A DNA stretch of 56,683 bases from Streptomyces canus (lineage in GTDB: Bacteria > Actinomycetota > Actinomycetes > Streptomycetales > Streptomycetaceae), in the NCBI RefSeq assembly GCF_001514145.1, contig NZ_KQ948671.1:1-56683 (forward strand), in the 5' to 3' direction. Shown here one piece after another: positions 50,085 to 56,683 of the stretch. How positions within the stretch are numbered: the first letter of the stretch is position 1; each line of letters opens with the position of its first letter. The position numbers and the translations under genes were made by a program. The notes below the pieces were generated by a model. The model was not told the origin of the DNA, made no database searches, and was given only the letters and a program-made list of their open reading frames with translations.

Positions 50085-51158
50085 ATGACTGCTGCTGACC
50101 TCCGGGTGGGCCTCGTCGGCTACGGCCTCGCGGGCTCCGTCTTCCACGCCCCGCTGATCGCCGCCACCGAGGGCCTCACCCTCGACACGGTGGTCACCTC
50201 GAACCCCGAGCGGCAGGAACAGGCCCGCGCCGAGTTCCCGGACGTGCGTACGGTCGCGGACGCCGACGAGCTGTTCGCCCGCGCCGCCGACCTCGACCTG
50301 ATCGTCATCGCGTCCCCCAACAAGACGCACGTCCCGCTCGCCACCACCGCCCTGAAGGCGGGCCTGCCGGTCGTGGTCGACAAGCCGATCGCGGGGACCG
50401 CGGCCGACGCACGACAGCTGGCGGCACTGGCCGAGGAGCGCGGACTGTTCCTCTCCGTCTTCCAGAACCGGCGTTGGGACAACGACTTCCTGACCCTGCG
50501 CAAGCTCCTCGACGAGGGCGAACTGGGCGACGTATGGCGCTTCGAGTCCCGTTTCGAGCGGTGGCGGCCGCAGCCCAAGGGCGGCTGGCGCGAGTCCGGC
50601 GATCCCGCAGAGGTCGGAGGTCTGCTCTACGACCTCGGCAGCCACGTCGTCGACCAGGCCCTGACCCTCTTCGGACCCGCCGCCTTGGTGTACGCCGAGG
50701 CGGACGTCCGCCGCCCGGGCGCCGAGATCGACGACGACACGTTCATCGCGATCACCCACGCGAGCGGCGTCCGCTCCCACCTCTACGTCTCCGCCACCAC
50801 CGCCCAACTCGGCCCCCGTTTCCGGGTGCTGGGCTCCAAGGCGGGCTATGTGAAGTACGGCCTCGACCCGCAGGAGGCCGCGCTGCGGGAGGGCGAGCGC
50901 CCCGGCACGGCGGCCGGCTGGGGCCGGGAGCCGGAGTCGCTGTGGGGCCGGCTCGGCTCGGGCGAGTCCCCCGTGACGGGAGGCGGCAGCCCCGTCCCCA
51001 CCCTTTCCGGCGACTACCCCGCTTACTATGCGGCCGTGGCCAGGGCCCTTTCCGGCGGCGGCACCAACCCGGTGACCGCACTGGAGGCGGCCGCCGCCCT
51101 CGACGTACTGGAGGCGGCGCGCCGTTCGGCCCACGACGGAGTGGCGGTGGAGCTGTGA
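50085..51158 (+). CDS. Gfo/Idh/MocA-family oxidoreductase
   Basis: 357 aa NAD(P)-dependent sugar or inositol dehydrogenase type. Rossmann start GLVGYGLAGSVFHAPLI, the EKP-like catalytic strand as VVVDKPIAGTA, and C-terminal domain with LLYDLGSHVVDQAL containing the conserved Asp and His. GGGAGG precedes the ATG. Divergent from a ROK regulator across a perfect operator, so induced by a sugar-like molecule. First gene of an operon with the UPF0303 protein (GTGA overlap). Confidence 0.92.
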   Translation: MTAADLRVGLVGYGLAGSVFHAPLIAATEGLTLDTVVTSNPERQEQARAEFPDVRTVADADELFARAADLDLIVIASPNKTHVPLATTALKAGLPVVVDKPIAGTAADARQLAALAEERGLFLSVFQNRRWDNDFLTLRKLLDEGELGDVWRFESRFERWRPQPKGGWRESGDPAEVGGLLYDLGSHVVDQALTLFGPAALVYAEADVRRPGAEIDDDTFIAITHASGVRSHLYVSATTAQLGPRFRVLGSKAGYVKYGLDPQEAALREGERPGTAAGWGREPESLWGRLGSGESPVTGGGSPVPTLSGDYPAYYAAVARALSGGGTNPVTALEAAAALDVLEAARRSAHDGVAVEL

Positions 51159-51664
51159 CGCACAACACCGAGCTGACCCCGAAGTTCCATCCGGAACTGA
51201 CCCCGCCGCTGGAGGAGCTGGAGGCGCAGGAACGCCGCCTGGTCTTCCGGCAGTTCACGTTCGAGGACGCGTGGGCGCTGGGCTCCCTGCTGGTCGAGCT
51301 GGCCCGGGAGCGGCAGGCGCCGGTGGCCATCGACATCCACCGCGGCGGCCAGCAGCTCTTCCACGCCGCCCTGCCGGGCTCCACCCCGGACAACGACGCC
51401 TGGATCGACCGCAAGCGCCGGGTCGTGGAGCGCTACGGCTCCGCCTCCTACCTGGTCGGTGCCCGCTTCCGCGCCAAGGGCAGCACCTTCGAGGAGTCCT
51501 CGCGCCTGGACCCGGACGAGTACGCGGCCCACGGCGGCTCCTTCCCCATCACGGTGGAGGGCGTGGGCGTCGTCGGCACGGTGACGGTCTCGGGCCTGCC
51601 CCAGCTCCAGGACCACCGTTTCGTGGTCGAGGTGCTGGAGGAGTTCCTGAGCAAGGACCGTTAG
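51155..51664 (+). CDS. UPF0303 family protein
   Basis: 169 aa from GTG 51155 overlapping the preceding stop. Recognised by RRLVFRQFTFEDAWALGSLL, PVAIDIHRGGQQLFHAALPG, RKRRVVERYGSASYLVG and the C-terminal VGTVTVSGLPQLQDHRFVVE. The family (yeast YBR137W-like, DUF336-type fold) has no certain enzymatic role, though heme- or glycolate-related functions have been suggested for the fold. Translationally coupled to the oxidoreductase. Confidence 0.85.
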   Translation: MTHNTELTPKFHPELTPPLEELEAQERRLVFRQFTFEDAWALGSLLVELARERQAPVAIDIHRGGQQLFHAALPGSTPDNDAWIDRKRRVVERYGSASYLVGARFRAKGSTFEESSRLDPDEYAAHGGSFPITVEGVGVVGTVTVSGLPQLQDHRFVVEVLEEFLSKDR

Positions 51665-51710
51665 TCCGGGACAGGAATTATCTCCGGGTCCTCCCACGTT
51701 GGCACCTGCC

Positions 51711-52568
51711 ATGAAGGAGACCATCGGAAAGTACGGCATCTGGAACGGCGGCGGTCTGCGTTCGGAGGACCCGTCCCAGCGGGGCGAGCGCGCCGAGGCC
51801 GCCGCCGAGTTGGCGGAACTCGGGTTCGGCGCGATCTGGCTGGGCGGCAACAGCTCGGCCGCCAACGCCGCCCCGCTGCTCGAGGCGACCTCCCGGATCG
51901 CCGTCGGCACCAGCATCCAGAGCATCTGGGAACACGAACCCGAGGCCACCGCCGCGAGCTTCACCGACCTCAGCGCCGCCCACCCCGGCCGTTTCGTCCT
52001 GGGCCTGGGCGTCAGCCACGCCAAGATCGCCGACCAGTACCGCCGCCCGTACTCGGCCCTGGTGGCCCACCTGGACGCCCTGGACAAGGCGGGAGTCCCT
52101 GCCGAGGGCCGCGTGCTGGCCGCGCTGGGCCCCAGGACCATCGAGCTGGCCCGGGACCGCGCGGCCGGCTCGATCCCGTATCTGATCACCGCGGAGCAGA
52201 CGGCACAGTCCCGCGAACTCCTGGGCGAGGGACCCCTGTTGGCCCCGGAGCTGAAGGTCGTCCTCGAATCCGACCCCGCCAAGGCCCGCAGCGTGGCCCG
52301 CGGCTACCTCGCCATCTACCTGGGCCTGCCCAACTACACCAACAACTTCCTCCGCAACGGCTTCACGGAGGACGACCTGTTGGACGGCGGCAGCGACCGC
52401 CTGATCGACGCGGTCTACGCCTGGGGCACGGACGAGAGGATCCGCGCCCGCATCGACGAGTACATCGAGGCGGGCGCGGACCACGTGGCCCTGCAGATCG
52501 TGGACGGAGGCCCGCGCTACGACCTCCCGAGGGAGGCCTGGCGCAGGCTGGCGTCGCTGCTGGGGTGA
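51711..52568 (+). CDS. F420-type LLM-class oxidoreductase (TIGR03620-like)
   Basis: 285 aa from ATG 51711 (TTG 51699 possible). Luciferase-like barrel: GKYGIWNGGGLR, ELGFGAIWLGGNSSA, RIAVGTSIQSIWEHEP and FVLGLGVSHAKIADQY. The short size and lack of inserts fit the coenzyme F420-dependent group found in actinobacteria. Same direction as the preceding operon after 46 bp, with no clear ribosome-binding site. Substrate unknown. Confidence 0.88.
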   Translation: MKETIGKYGIWNGGGLRSEDPSQRGERAEAAAELAELGFGAIWLGGNSSAANAAPLLEATSRIAVGTSIQSIWEHEPEATAASFTDLSAAHPGRFVLGLGVSHAKIADQYRRPYSALVAHLDALDKAGVPAEGRVLAALGPRTIELARDRAAGSIPYLITAEQTAQSRELLGEGPLLAPELKVVLESDPAKARSVARGYLAIYLGLPNYTNNFLRNGFTEDDLLDGGSDRLIDAVYAWGTDERIRARIDEYIEAGADHVALQIVDGGPRYDLPREAWRRLASLLG

Positions 52569-52577
52569 CCGGACCGA

Positions 52578-52635
52578 CCTAGGGGCGCGGGGCTGTGTCG
52601 ATCTGCGGCTCCGCCGCGTGGGCGCGACCAGCCAC
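52578..52635. repeat. Dispersed intergenic repeat, plus orientation
   Basis: 58 bp starting CCTAGGGGCGCGGGGCTGTG with the internal inverted block GCGGCTCCGCCGC. Near-identical to the reverse complement of 43416-43472. It lies between two convergent genes. Confidence 0.75.
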
Positions 52636-52690
52636 AGACGGCCTGCAGCCGCCGGACAACGCGCAGTTCCCGGTTTTCCCAGCAGAGCGT

Positions 52691-53548
52691 TTACGCGTCC
52701 TTGAACTCCTGGCGCTGACGCCCGAGCCCCGAGATCTCCAGTTCCACCACATCCCCGGACCGGAGATAGGGCTTGGGCTCGGGCTCCCCCATCGCGACCC
52801 CGGCCGGCGTACCGGTGTTGATGACGTCTCCGGGGTACAGGGTCATGAACTGGCTGACGTACCGCACCACTTCACCGACGGGGAAGATCTGCTCGGCGGT
52901 CGTGCCGTTCTGCTTCTGCTCTCCGTTGACCCACAGCTTCAGGGACAGATCCTGCGGATCGGGCACCTCGTCCGCGGTCACCAGCCAGGGCCCCAGGGGG
53001 TTGAAGGTCTCGCAGTTCTTCCCCTTGTCCCACGTCCCCCCGCGCTCGATCTGGAACTCCCGCTCGGACACGTCGTGCGCCACCGCGTACCCGGCGACAT
53101 GGGCGAGCGCCTCCTCTACGGACTCCAGGTAGCGGGCCGTACGTCCGATGACGACCGCCAGCTCGACCTCCCAGTCGGTCTTCACCGACCGCCGGGGCAC
53201 CAGCACCGTGTCGTAGGGGCCCACCACGGTGTCCGCGGCCTTGAAGAAGATCACCGGCTCGGCGGGCGGCTCGGCCCCCGTCTCGCGCGCGTGGTCGTGG
53301 TAGTTGAGCCCGATGCAGACGATCTTGCCGATCCGGGCGATCGGCGGTCCGACGCGGAGCCCTGTGGCGTCCAGCGCCGGCAGTTCCCCGGCCTCCGCGG
53401 CCGCGCGGACCCGGCCGAGTGCCGCGTCGTCGGCGAGCAGCGCCCCGTCGATGTCGTCCACGACACCGGACAGGTCCCGCAGGACCCCGTCGGCATCGAG
53501 CAGCGCGGGCGTCTCCGTTCCCGCCGTACCGACTCGCAGCAGCTTCAT
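52691..53548 (-). CDS. Fumarylacetoacetate hydrolase-family enzyme
   Basis: 285 aa from an ATG with GGGAG nine bases upstream. FAH fold C-terminal domain: CIGLNYHDHARETG, PVIFFKAADTVVGPYD, and the metal site TDWEVELAVVIG and later TLYPGDVINTGTPAGVAMG. Members act as acylpyruvases, hydratases or decarboxylases on 2-keto acids in aromatic catabolism. The N-terminal 75 residues (LLRVGTAGTETPALLD) are the usual short partner domain. No neighbouring aromatic-pathway genes. Specific substrate not predicted. Confidence 0.92.
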   Translation of the reverse strand: MKLLRVGTAGTETPALLDADGVLRDLSGVVDDIDGALLADDAALGRVRAAAEAGELPALDATGLRVGPPIARIGKIVCIGLNYHDHARETGAEPPAEPVIFFKAADTVVGPYDTVLVPRRSVKTDWEVELAVVIGRTARYLESVEEALAHVAGYAVAHDVSEREFQIERGGTWDKGKNCETFNPLGPWLVTADEVPDPQDLSLKLWVNGEQKQNGTTAEQIFPVGEVVRYVSQFMTLYPGDVINTGTPAGVAMGEPEPKPYLRSGDVVELEISGLGRQRQEFKDA

Positions 53549-53664
53549 GATCACTATCTCCCTCGATTGCGGGGCGCCCGCCGACGGGTGCAGCCATCGG
53601 ATGACTGGTCGATCCTCCAAGCAGAGTGTCCCGTCCGCAATACCCGGTTCACGGACTGGACCGG

Positions 53665-54378
53665 TCAGCGGTAGAGGACGGCCCGCTCGACCGCGGCCCA
53701 CGTCGAACTGGTCACCACGTACAGCGCGGCCGCCAGCGGTACCACCGCCACGGTGAAGAGCGTGAAGAAGGACATGAACGGCATGACCTTGCTCATCGCG
53801 CCCGCCCCGGGCACCGGCTGCCCGTCCGCCACCGGCATGACCGGGTTCGCGGCCATCATCCGCTTCGTCCGGCGGTAGTTGAAGGTCGCCACCACGATCA
53901 CGAACGCGAACAGGCAGACGTACACGAGCCCCGCTCCCTGGAACACCCCGCCGTCCCCGAGCGCGTCCGCCCAGCGCCCGCCGAGCGGCGCGGCGAACAG
54001 CTCGTGGCCGAGCAGTTCGTTCGCCTTGCCGCCGATCGTCGTGTTGGAGAAGAGGTGGTAGAGCAGGAAGAACGCCGGCATCTGGAACATCACGGGCAGA
54101 CAGCCGGTCAGCGGGGAGACCTTCTCCTCGGCGTGCAGTTCCAACACCGCCTTCTGGAGCTTGTCGGGGTTGCCCTTGTGCTCCTTGCGCAGCTCGGCGA
54201 TCTTCGGCTGGAGCCTGGTGCGCGCCTTCTGACCGCGGGCGGCGGCGCGGGACAGGGGGTGCACGAGCAGTCGTACGAAAGCGGTGAACAGGACGATCGC
54301 GGCGGCGGCCGCGGTGGCGCCGAACAGGGGGTGGAGCAGGTCAGCGAGATGCTGGACCAGATCAGCGAAGACGGACAT
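53665..54378 (-). CDS. yidC: YidC/Oxa1-family membrane insertase (second copy)
   Basis: 237 aa from ATG 54378 with GGAGG eight bases upstream. It lacks the long periplasmic domain, as is usual in Gram-positives. Five hydrophobic segments (about 18-38, 96-116, 146-166 and two near the C-terminus), with the conserved GCLPVMFQMPAFFLLYHLF and the Arg in hydrophilic groove region LLVHPLSRAAARGQ. C-terminal NYRRTKRMMAANP is basic. It is not in the rnpA-yidC-jag locus, so it is a paralogue. Possibly dedicated to specific small membrane proteins. The DUF6412-like gene is 88 bp upstream in the same direction. Confidence 0.92.
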   Translation of the reverse strand: MSVFADLVQHLADLLHPLFGATAAAAAIVLFTAFVRLLVHPLSRAAARGQKARTRLQPKIAELRKEHKGNPDKLQKAVLELHAEEKVSPLTGCLPVMFQMPAFFLLYHLFSNTTIGGKANELLGHELFAAPLGGRWADALGDGGVFQGAGLVYVCLFAFVIVVATFNYRRTKRMMAANPVMPVADGQPVPGAGAMSKVMPFMSFFTLFTVAVVPLAAALYVVTSSTWAAVERAVLYR

Positions 54379-54466
54379 GGGTGAGCCCTCCGGGGGTCTC
54401 GTCGTGCCGGGAGTGGTGCGAGGCGGCATGACGACCCGCGCGGGGTGTCCTTGCAGGAGCGAGTCC

Positions 54467-54778
54467 CTACGCGACGGTCGCCGGGAGGGCGTGTCCGGGC
54501 GCTCGGGGGCGGGGGCGACCCTTGGCGTCGGGGTCGCGTTGCGGAAGGAAGGCCGTGCGCCGGGCGCGGTCGCGGATGGCCGTACGGACCCGGGTGGGCG
54601 GCACGGCGGGCGCGCAGCGCGAGGCGATCAGCGAGCAGGCGGCGAAGGCGGAGCCGGCCGCGGCGGTCGCGGCGAGCGCGACGGCGGCGGAGAGGCTGCC
54701 GGTGTCGAGCAGGACGACGTCGAGGACGAGGAGCAGGAGCACGGCGGCGGGCCGCATGCTCGTCCAGCTGCGGATCAC
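54467..54778 (-). CDS. Small two-helix membrane protein, DUF6412-like
   Basis: 103 aa from GTG 54778, preceded by GGGGGAG. Two hydrophobic segments (about 7-25 and 30-52) and a basic tail rich in Arg, Pro and Ala. I recall this family (DUF6412) next to YidC paralogues in Streptomyces. It may be a partner or a client of the insertase downstream. Unknown function. Confidence 0.72.
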   Translation of the reverse strand: MIRSWTSMRPAAVLLLLVLDVVLLDTGSLSAAVALAATAAAGSAFAACSLIASRCAPAVPPTRVRTAIRDRARRTAFLPQRDPDAKGRPRPRAPGHALPATVA

Positions 54779-54816
54779 GGCACTCCCCCTCTCCCTGTCG
54801 TCGGGTCCTCCCCCGG

Positions 54817-55344
54817 TTATACCTGATCGACCACGATCGGCTGCAAGAGCCTCTTCGGCTTGAGCAGGGCCCGGCTTACCGGATCCGCCGGGTGGGGATC
54901 GAGTCCGGGGCCCGGCAGCATCAGCACCTCCTCGAGCGGTACGACCCTGGCGCAGGCGGGGCATTCGCCGTAGGAGCCGATCTCGGTGCCGCACTCGGTG
55001 TGCTCGAAGGTGCGCAGCACGGTCTTGCCGTAGTGCTCGCGGCCCCAGCGGCCGAGAGCGCGCAGGGCGGGCCACAGGGCGATGGCGCGGTCGGTGACGA
55101 CGTACTCGTCGCGCGGCGGGGACTCCTGGTAGCGGCGCTTCTCGAGGATCCCCTCCTCGGTGAGCATCTGAAGGCGGGCGGCGAGGACCGCGCGCGGGAT
55201 GCCGAGGTGGACGAGGAAGTCCTTGTAGCGCCGGACGCCGTAGAGGGCGTCGCGGATGACGAGGAGGGTCCAGCGTTCGCCGACGATCTCCAGCGCGCCG
55301 GCGATCGAGCATTCCTGTGTCGCGTAGTCCTTACCCAGTGCCAT
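54817..55344 (-). CDS. HxlR-family transcriptional regulator
   Basis: 175 aa, ATG 55344 directly after a -10 box (TACAGT, 55356-55351) with a -35 TTGAAC 18 bp before it, so the mRNA is probably leaderless. HxlR winged helix: CSIAGALEIVGERWTLLVIR, RYKDFLVHLGIPRAVLAARL, YVVTDRAIALWPAL. The C-terminal extension has a Cys cluster (TECGTEIGSYGECPAC) that could bind zinc or sense thiol/quinone stress. Divergent from the MFS gene; the paired operator boxes at 55372 and 55417 lie between them. Confidence 0.9.
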   Translation of the reverse strand: MALGKDYATQECSIAGALEIVGERWTLLVIRDALYGVRRYKDFLVHLGIPRAVLAARLQMLTEEGILEKRRYQESPPRDEYVVTDRAIALWPALRALGRWGREHYGKTVLRTFEHTECGTEIGSYGECPACARVVPLEEVLMLPGPGLDPHPADPVSRALLKPKRLLQPIVVDQV

Positions 55345-55371
55345 GGCGCCACTGTAACCATTTTCCGGCCG

Positions 55372-55437
55372 TAGGTTCAATGACCGAACTCACTCTGCTA
55401 CGGTTCTCGACATGACTAGGTTCAGTGAACGAACTAT
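55372..55437. promoter_or_regulatory. Paired operator boxes between HxlR gene and MFS exporter
   Basis: TAGGTTCAATGACCGAACT at 55372-55390 and TAGGTTCAGTGAACGAACT at 55417-55435 differ at two positions. Each has GTTC..GAAC-type dyad symmetry; GTTCAGTGAAC in the second is a perfect palindrome. Start-to-start spacing is 45 bp. The first covers the -35 box of the HxlR gene. The second lies just downstream of the exporter's -10 box, at or inside its first codons. Good candidates for HxlR binding. Confidence 0.7.
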
Positions 55438-56683
55438 CACGGAGACGGAGGTGCCGGCCGCCCCGGCCCCGGCCTCCCCGCGCCCTTCCGCGACCCTGGC
55501 CCTGACCAGCGCCGCCACCGCCGTGGCCCTGATGACGTACACGGCTCCGATGGTCACGCTCCCCGATGTCGCCGCCGACCTGCACACCCCGCTGTCCGCC
55601 CAGGCCTGGCTCCTGAACGGCACCCCGCTCGGCCTCGCCGCCCTCCTCCTGGTCGCCGGCAGCCTCGCCGACGACTACGGGCGCCGCCGGATCTTCGTCG
55701 CGGGCACCCTGGCGCTGGGCCTCACCACGGCCCTCGGCGCGCTGACCTCGTCCACCTGGCTGTTCACCCTGGCCCGGATCGCGCAGGGCGCGGCCAGCGC
55801 GGCGCTCCTCGCGAGCAGCCTGGGCCTGATCGTCCACGCGTTCCCCTCGCCGAGAGGGCGCCTGCACGCGACCGGGGTGTGGGGCGCGTTCGTGAGCGGC
55901 GGCATCGCGGTCGGTCCTCTGCTGAGCGGCGCGATGCCGAGCTGGCGGGTGTCCTACGGCGTTCTCGGCGCCGCGGCCGTGCTCGTGGCCGCCCTGTCCG
56001 CGCGGCTCCTGACGGAGTCCCGGGCCCCGCGCGGCGGCCGCCCCGACCTCGCCGGCGCCGTGACCTTCGGGCTCGCCCTGGTCGCCCTCGTGGCGGCGCT
56101 GACCCTGGGCCGGGACGGCTGGCTGCGGGCACCGGTCGCGCTGTTGCTGCTGGCGTCCGTGGTCCTGCTGGCCGTGTTCGTCGCGGTGGAGCGGCGCTCC
56201 CGGACCCCCATGATCGACCTGGGTCTGCTGCGCCACCGCCGGTTCCTCGCGTCCTCCTCCAGCGGCCTGTTCACGGGTCTCGCGGTGATCGGCCTGTTCA
56301 GCTTCCTCCCGGCCCTTCTCCAGCAGACGGTCGGTCTGTCCGCGATGGACACCGCCTGGCTCTTCCTCCTCTGGTCCGGCCTGTCCTTCGCGGTGGCCCT
56401 CCAGGCCCGGCGCCTCGCGGGCCGGGTGCCGCCGCGATGGCAGCTCGCGATCGGCTTCCTGCTGCACGCGGCGGGCGTCCTGACCATGCTGGGCTCGCTG
56501 GACGCCGGCTCCTGGGTACGGCTGCTCCCCGGCCTCGTGGTGGCCGGCATCGGCAGCGGCCTGCTGAACGCGGCACTCCCGCTGCTCGCGGTGGAGTCCG
56601 TCCCGGCCGCGCGGGCCGCGATGGGATCGGGCGCCCAGCAGACCTTCCGCTACATCGGCTCGTGCGCCGGAGTCGCCCTGACG
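55412..56683 (+). CDS. MFS exporter, DHA-type (3' end outside window)
   Basis: 424 codons are visible and the frame stays open to the end. Starting at ATG 55412, placed 7 bp after a TACGGT -10 box, the mRNA would be leaderless; GTG 55451 has a GGAG ribosome-binding site and would clear the second operator box. The sequence has about 12 hydrophobic segments, the motif A loop GSLADDYGRRRIFV, AWLLNGTPLGLAALL and motif C-like GAFVSGGIAVGPLLSG, all drug-exporter features. Divergent from an HxlR regulator, which is a classic regulated-efflux pair. Substrate unknown. Confidence 0.9.
   Translation, partial: MTRFSERTITETEVPAAPAPASPRPSATLALTSAATAVALMTYTAPMVTLPDVAADLHTPLSAQAWLLNGTPLGLAALLLVAGSLADDYGRRRIFVAGTLALGLTTALGALTSSTWLFTLARIAQGAASAALLASSLGLIVHAFPSPRGRLHATGVWGAFVSGGIAVGPLLSGAMPSWRVSYGVLGAAAVLVAALSARLLTESRAPRGGRPDLAGAVTFGLALVALVAALTLGRDGWLRAPVALLLLASVVLLAVFVAVERRSRTPMIDLGLLRHRRFLASSSSGLFTGLAVIGLFSFLPALLQQTVGLSAMDTAWLFLLWSGLSFAVALQARRLAGRVPPRWQLAIGFLLHAAGVLTMLGSLDAGSWVRLLPGLVVAGIGSGLLNAALPLLAVESVPAARAAMGSGAQQTFRYIGSCAGVALT

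Noticed and set aside
43416..52635. Insertion sequence ends
   Set aside because: The inverted 57-bp copies flank 9 kb of ordinary genes with no transposase; they match a common intergenic repeat.
53665..54378. Replication-origin-linked yidC
   Set aside because: No rnpA, rpmH, jag, dnaA or DnaA boxes nearby; this is a paralogue.

Overview
The window is high-GC actinobacterial DNA and almost certainly comes from a Streptomyces chromosome. Codon third positions are GC-rich, GTG and TTG starts are common, and several genes look leaderless. From memory, the order cdgA (PAS-GGDEF-EAL) ... AA10 LPMO, SPFH protein, NlpC/P60 protein, cslA, glxA, cslZ matches the S. coelicolor region around SCO2817 to SCO2838. 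I had no database, so family names rest on motifs I can see and on recalled family knowledge.

Layout. 1-5.1 kb: the 3'-truncated gene of a Tat/lipoprotein sugar-binding protein, a secreted CBM2-GH18 chitinase and an OmpR-type two-component pair. 5.2-8 kb: a small anchored protein, then a DHA2-type MFS exporter with its TetR repressor and twin operator palindromes. 8-11.7 kb: a spermidine-synthase-like enzyme, a small orphan protein, an NsdA-like TPR regulator and a histidine phosphatase. 11.9-17.5 kb: a PAP2 membrane enzyme, then three tightly packed genes that together look like a split Dna2/UPF1-type nuclease-helicase. 17.6-23.9 kb: a PrimPol-like orphan, a tRNA-Lys, an M6-like protease, the c-di-GMP enzyme CdgA, a luciferase-like oxidoreductase and two small membrane proteins. 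24-32.7 kb: a catabolic island with an Ehu-type ABC importer, DUF3830 protein, amidase, 2-hydroxyacid dehydrogenase, two Asp/Glu-racemase-fold enzymes and an IclR regulator. 32.8-38.3 kb: a second tRNA-Lys, an acyl-CoA ligase, a DUF3592-like protein, the LPMO behind a DasR-like site, an SPFH protein and an NlpC/P60 peptidoglycan enzyme. 38.4-44.5 kb: a third tRNA-Lys followed by a tandem array of tRNA 3' halves, then cslA-glxA facing cslZ. 44.6-56.7 kb: a GAF-ANTAR pseudogene, a class F-type sortase and surface proteins, a HAD phosphatase, a ROK regulator divergent from a Gfo/Idh oxidoreductase, an LLM oxidoreductase, an FAH-family enzyme, a YidC paralogue, and an HxlR regulator divergent from a second MFS exporter that runs off the window.

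How genes work together. CslA and GlxA (overlapping ATGA, one operon) make and mature the tip-associated beta-glucan. The LPMO, the NlpC/P60 enzyme and the GH6 protein CslZ sit alongside as likely polymer and wall remodelling partners. The Ehu importer and its surrounding enzymes look like one uptake and breakdown route for a small amide or dicarboxylate-type compound; the canonical ectoine-degrading enzymes are absent. The nuclease/middle/helicase trio is the best candidate for an undescribed DNA-processing complex. The clearest non-coding signals are the tRNA-Lys 3'-half array, four operator palindromes next to local regulators, and an identical 14-bp palindrome in front of two unrelated genes.
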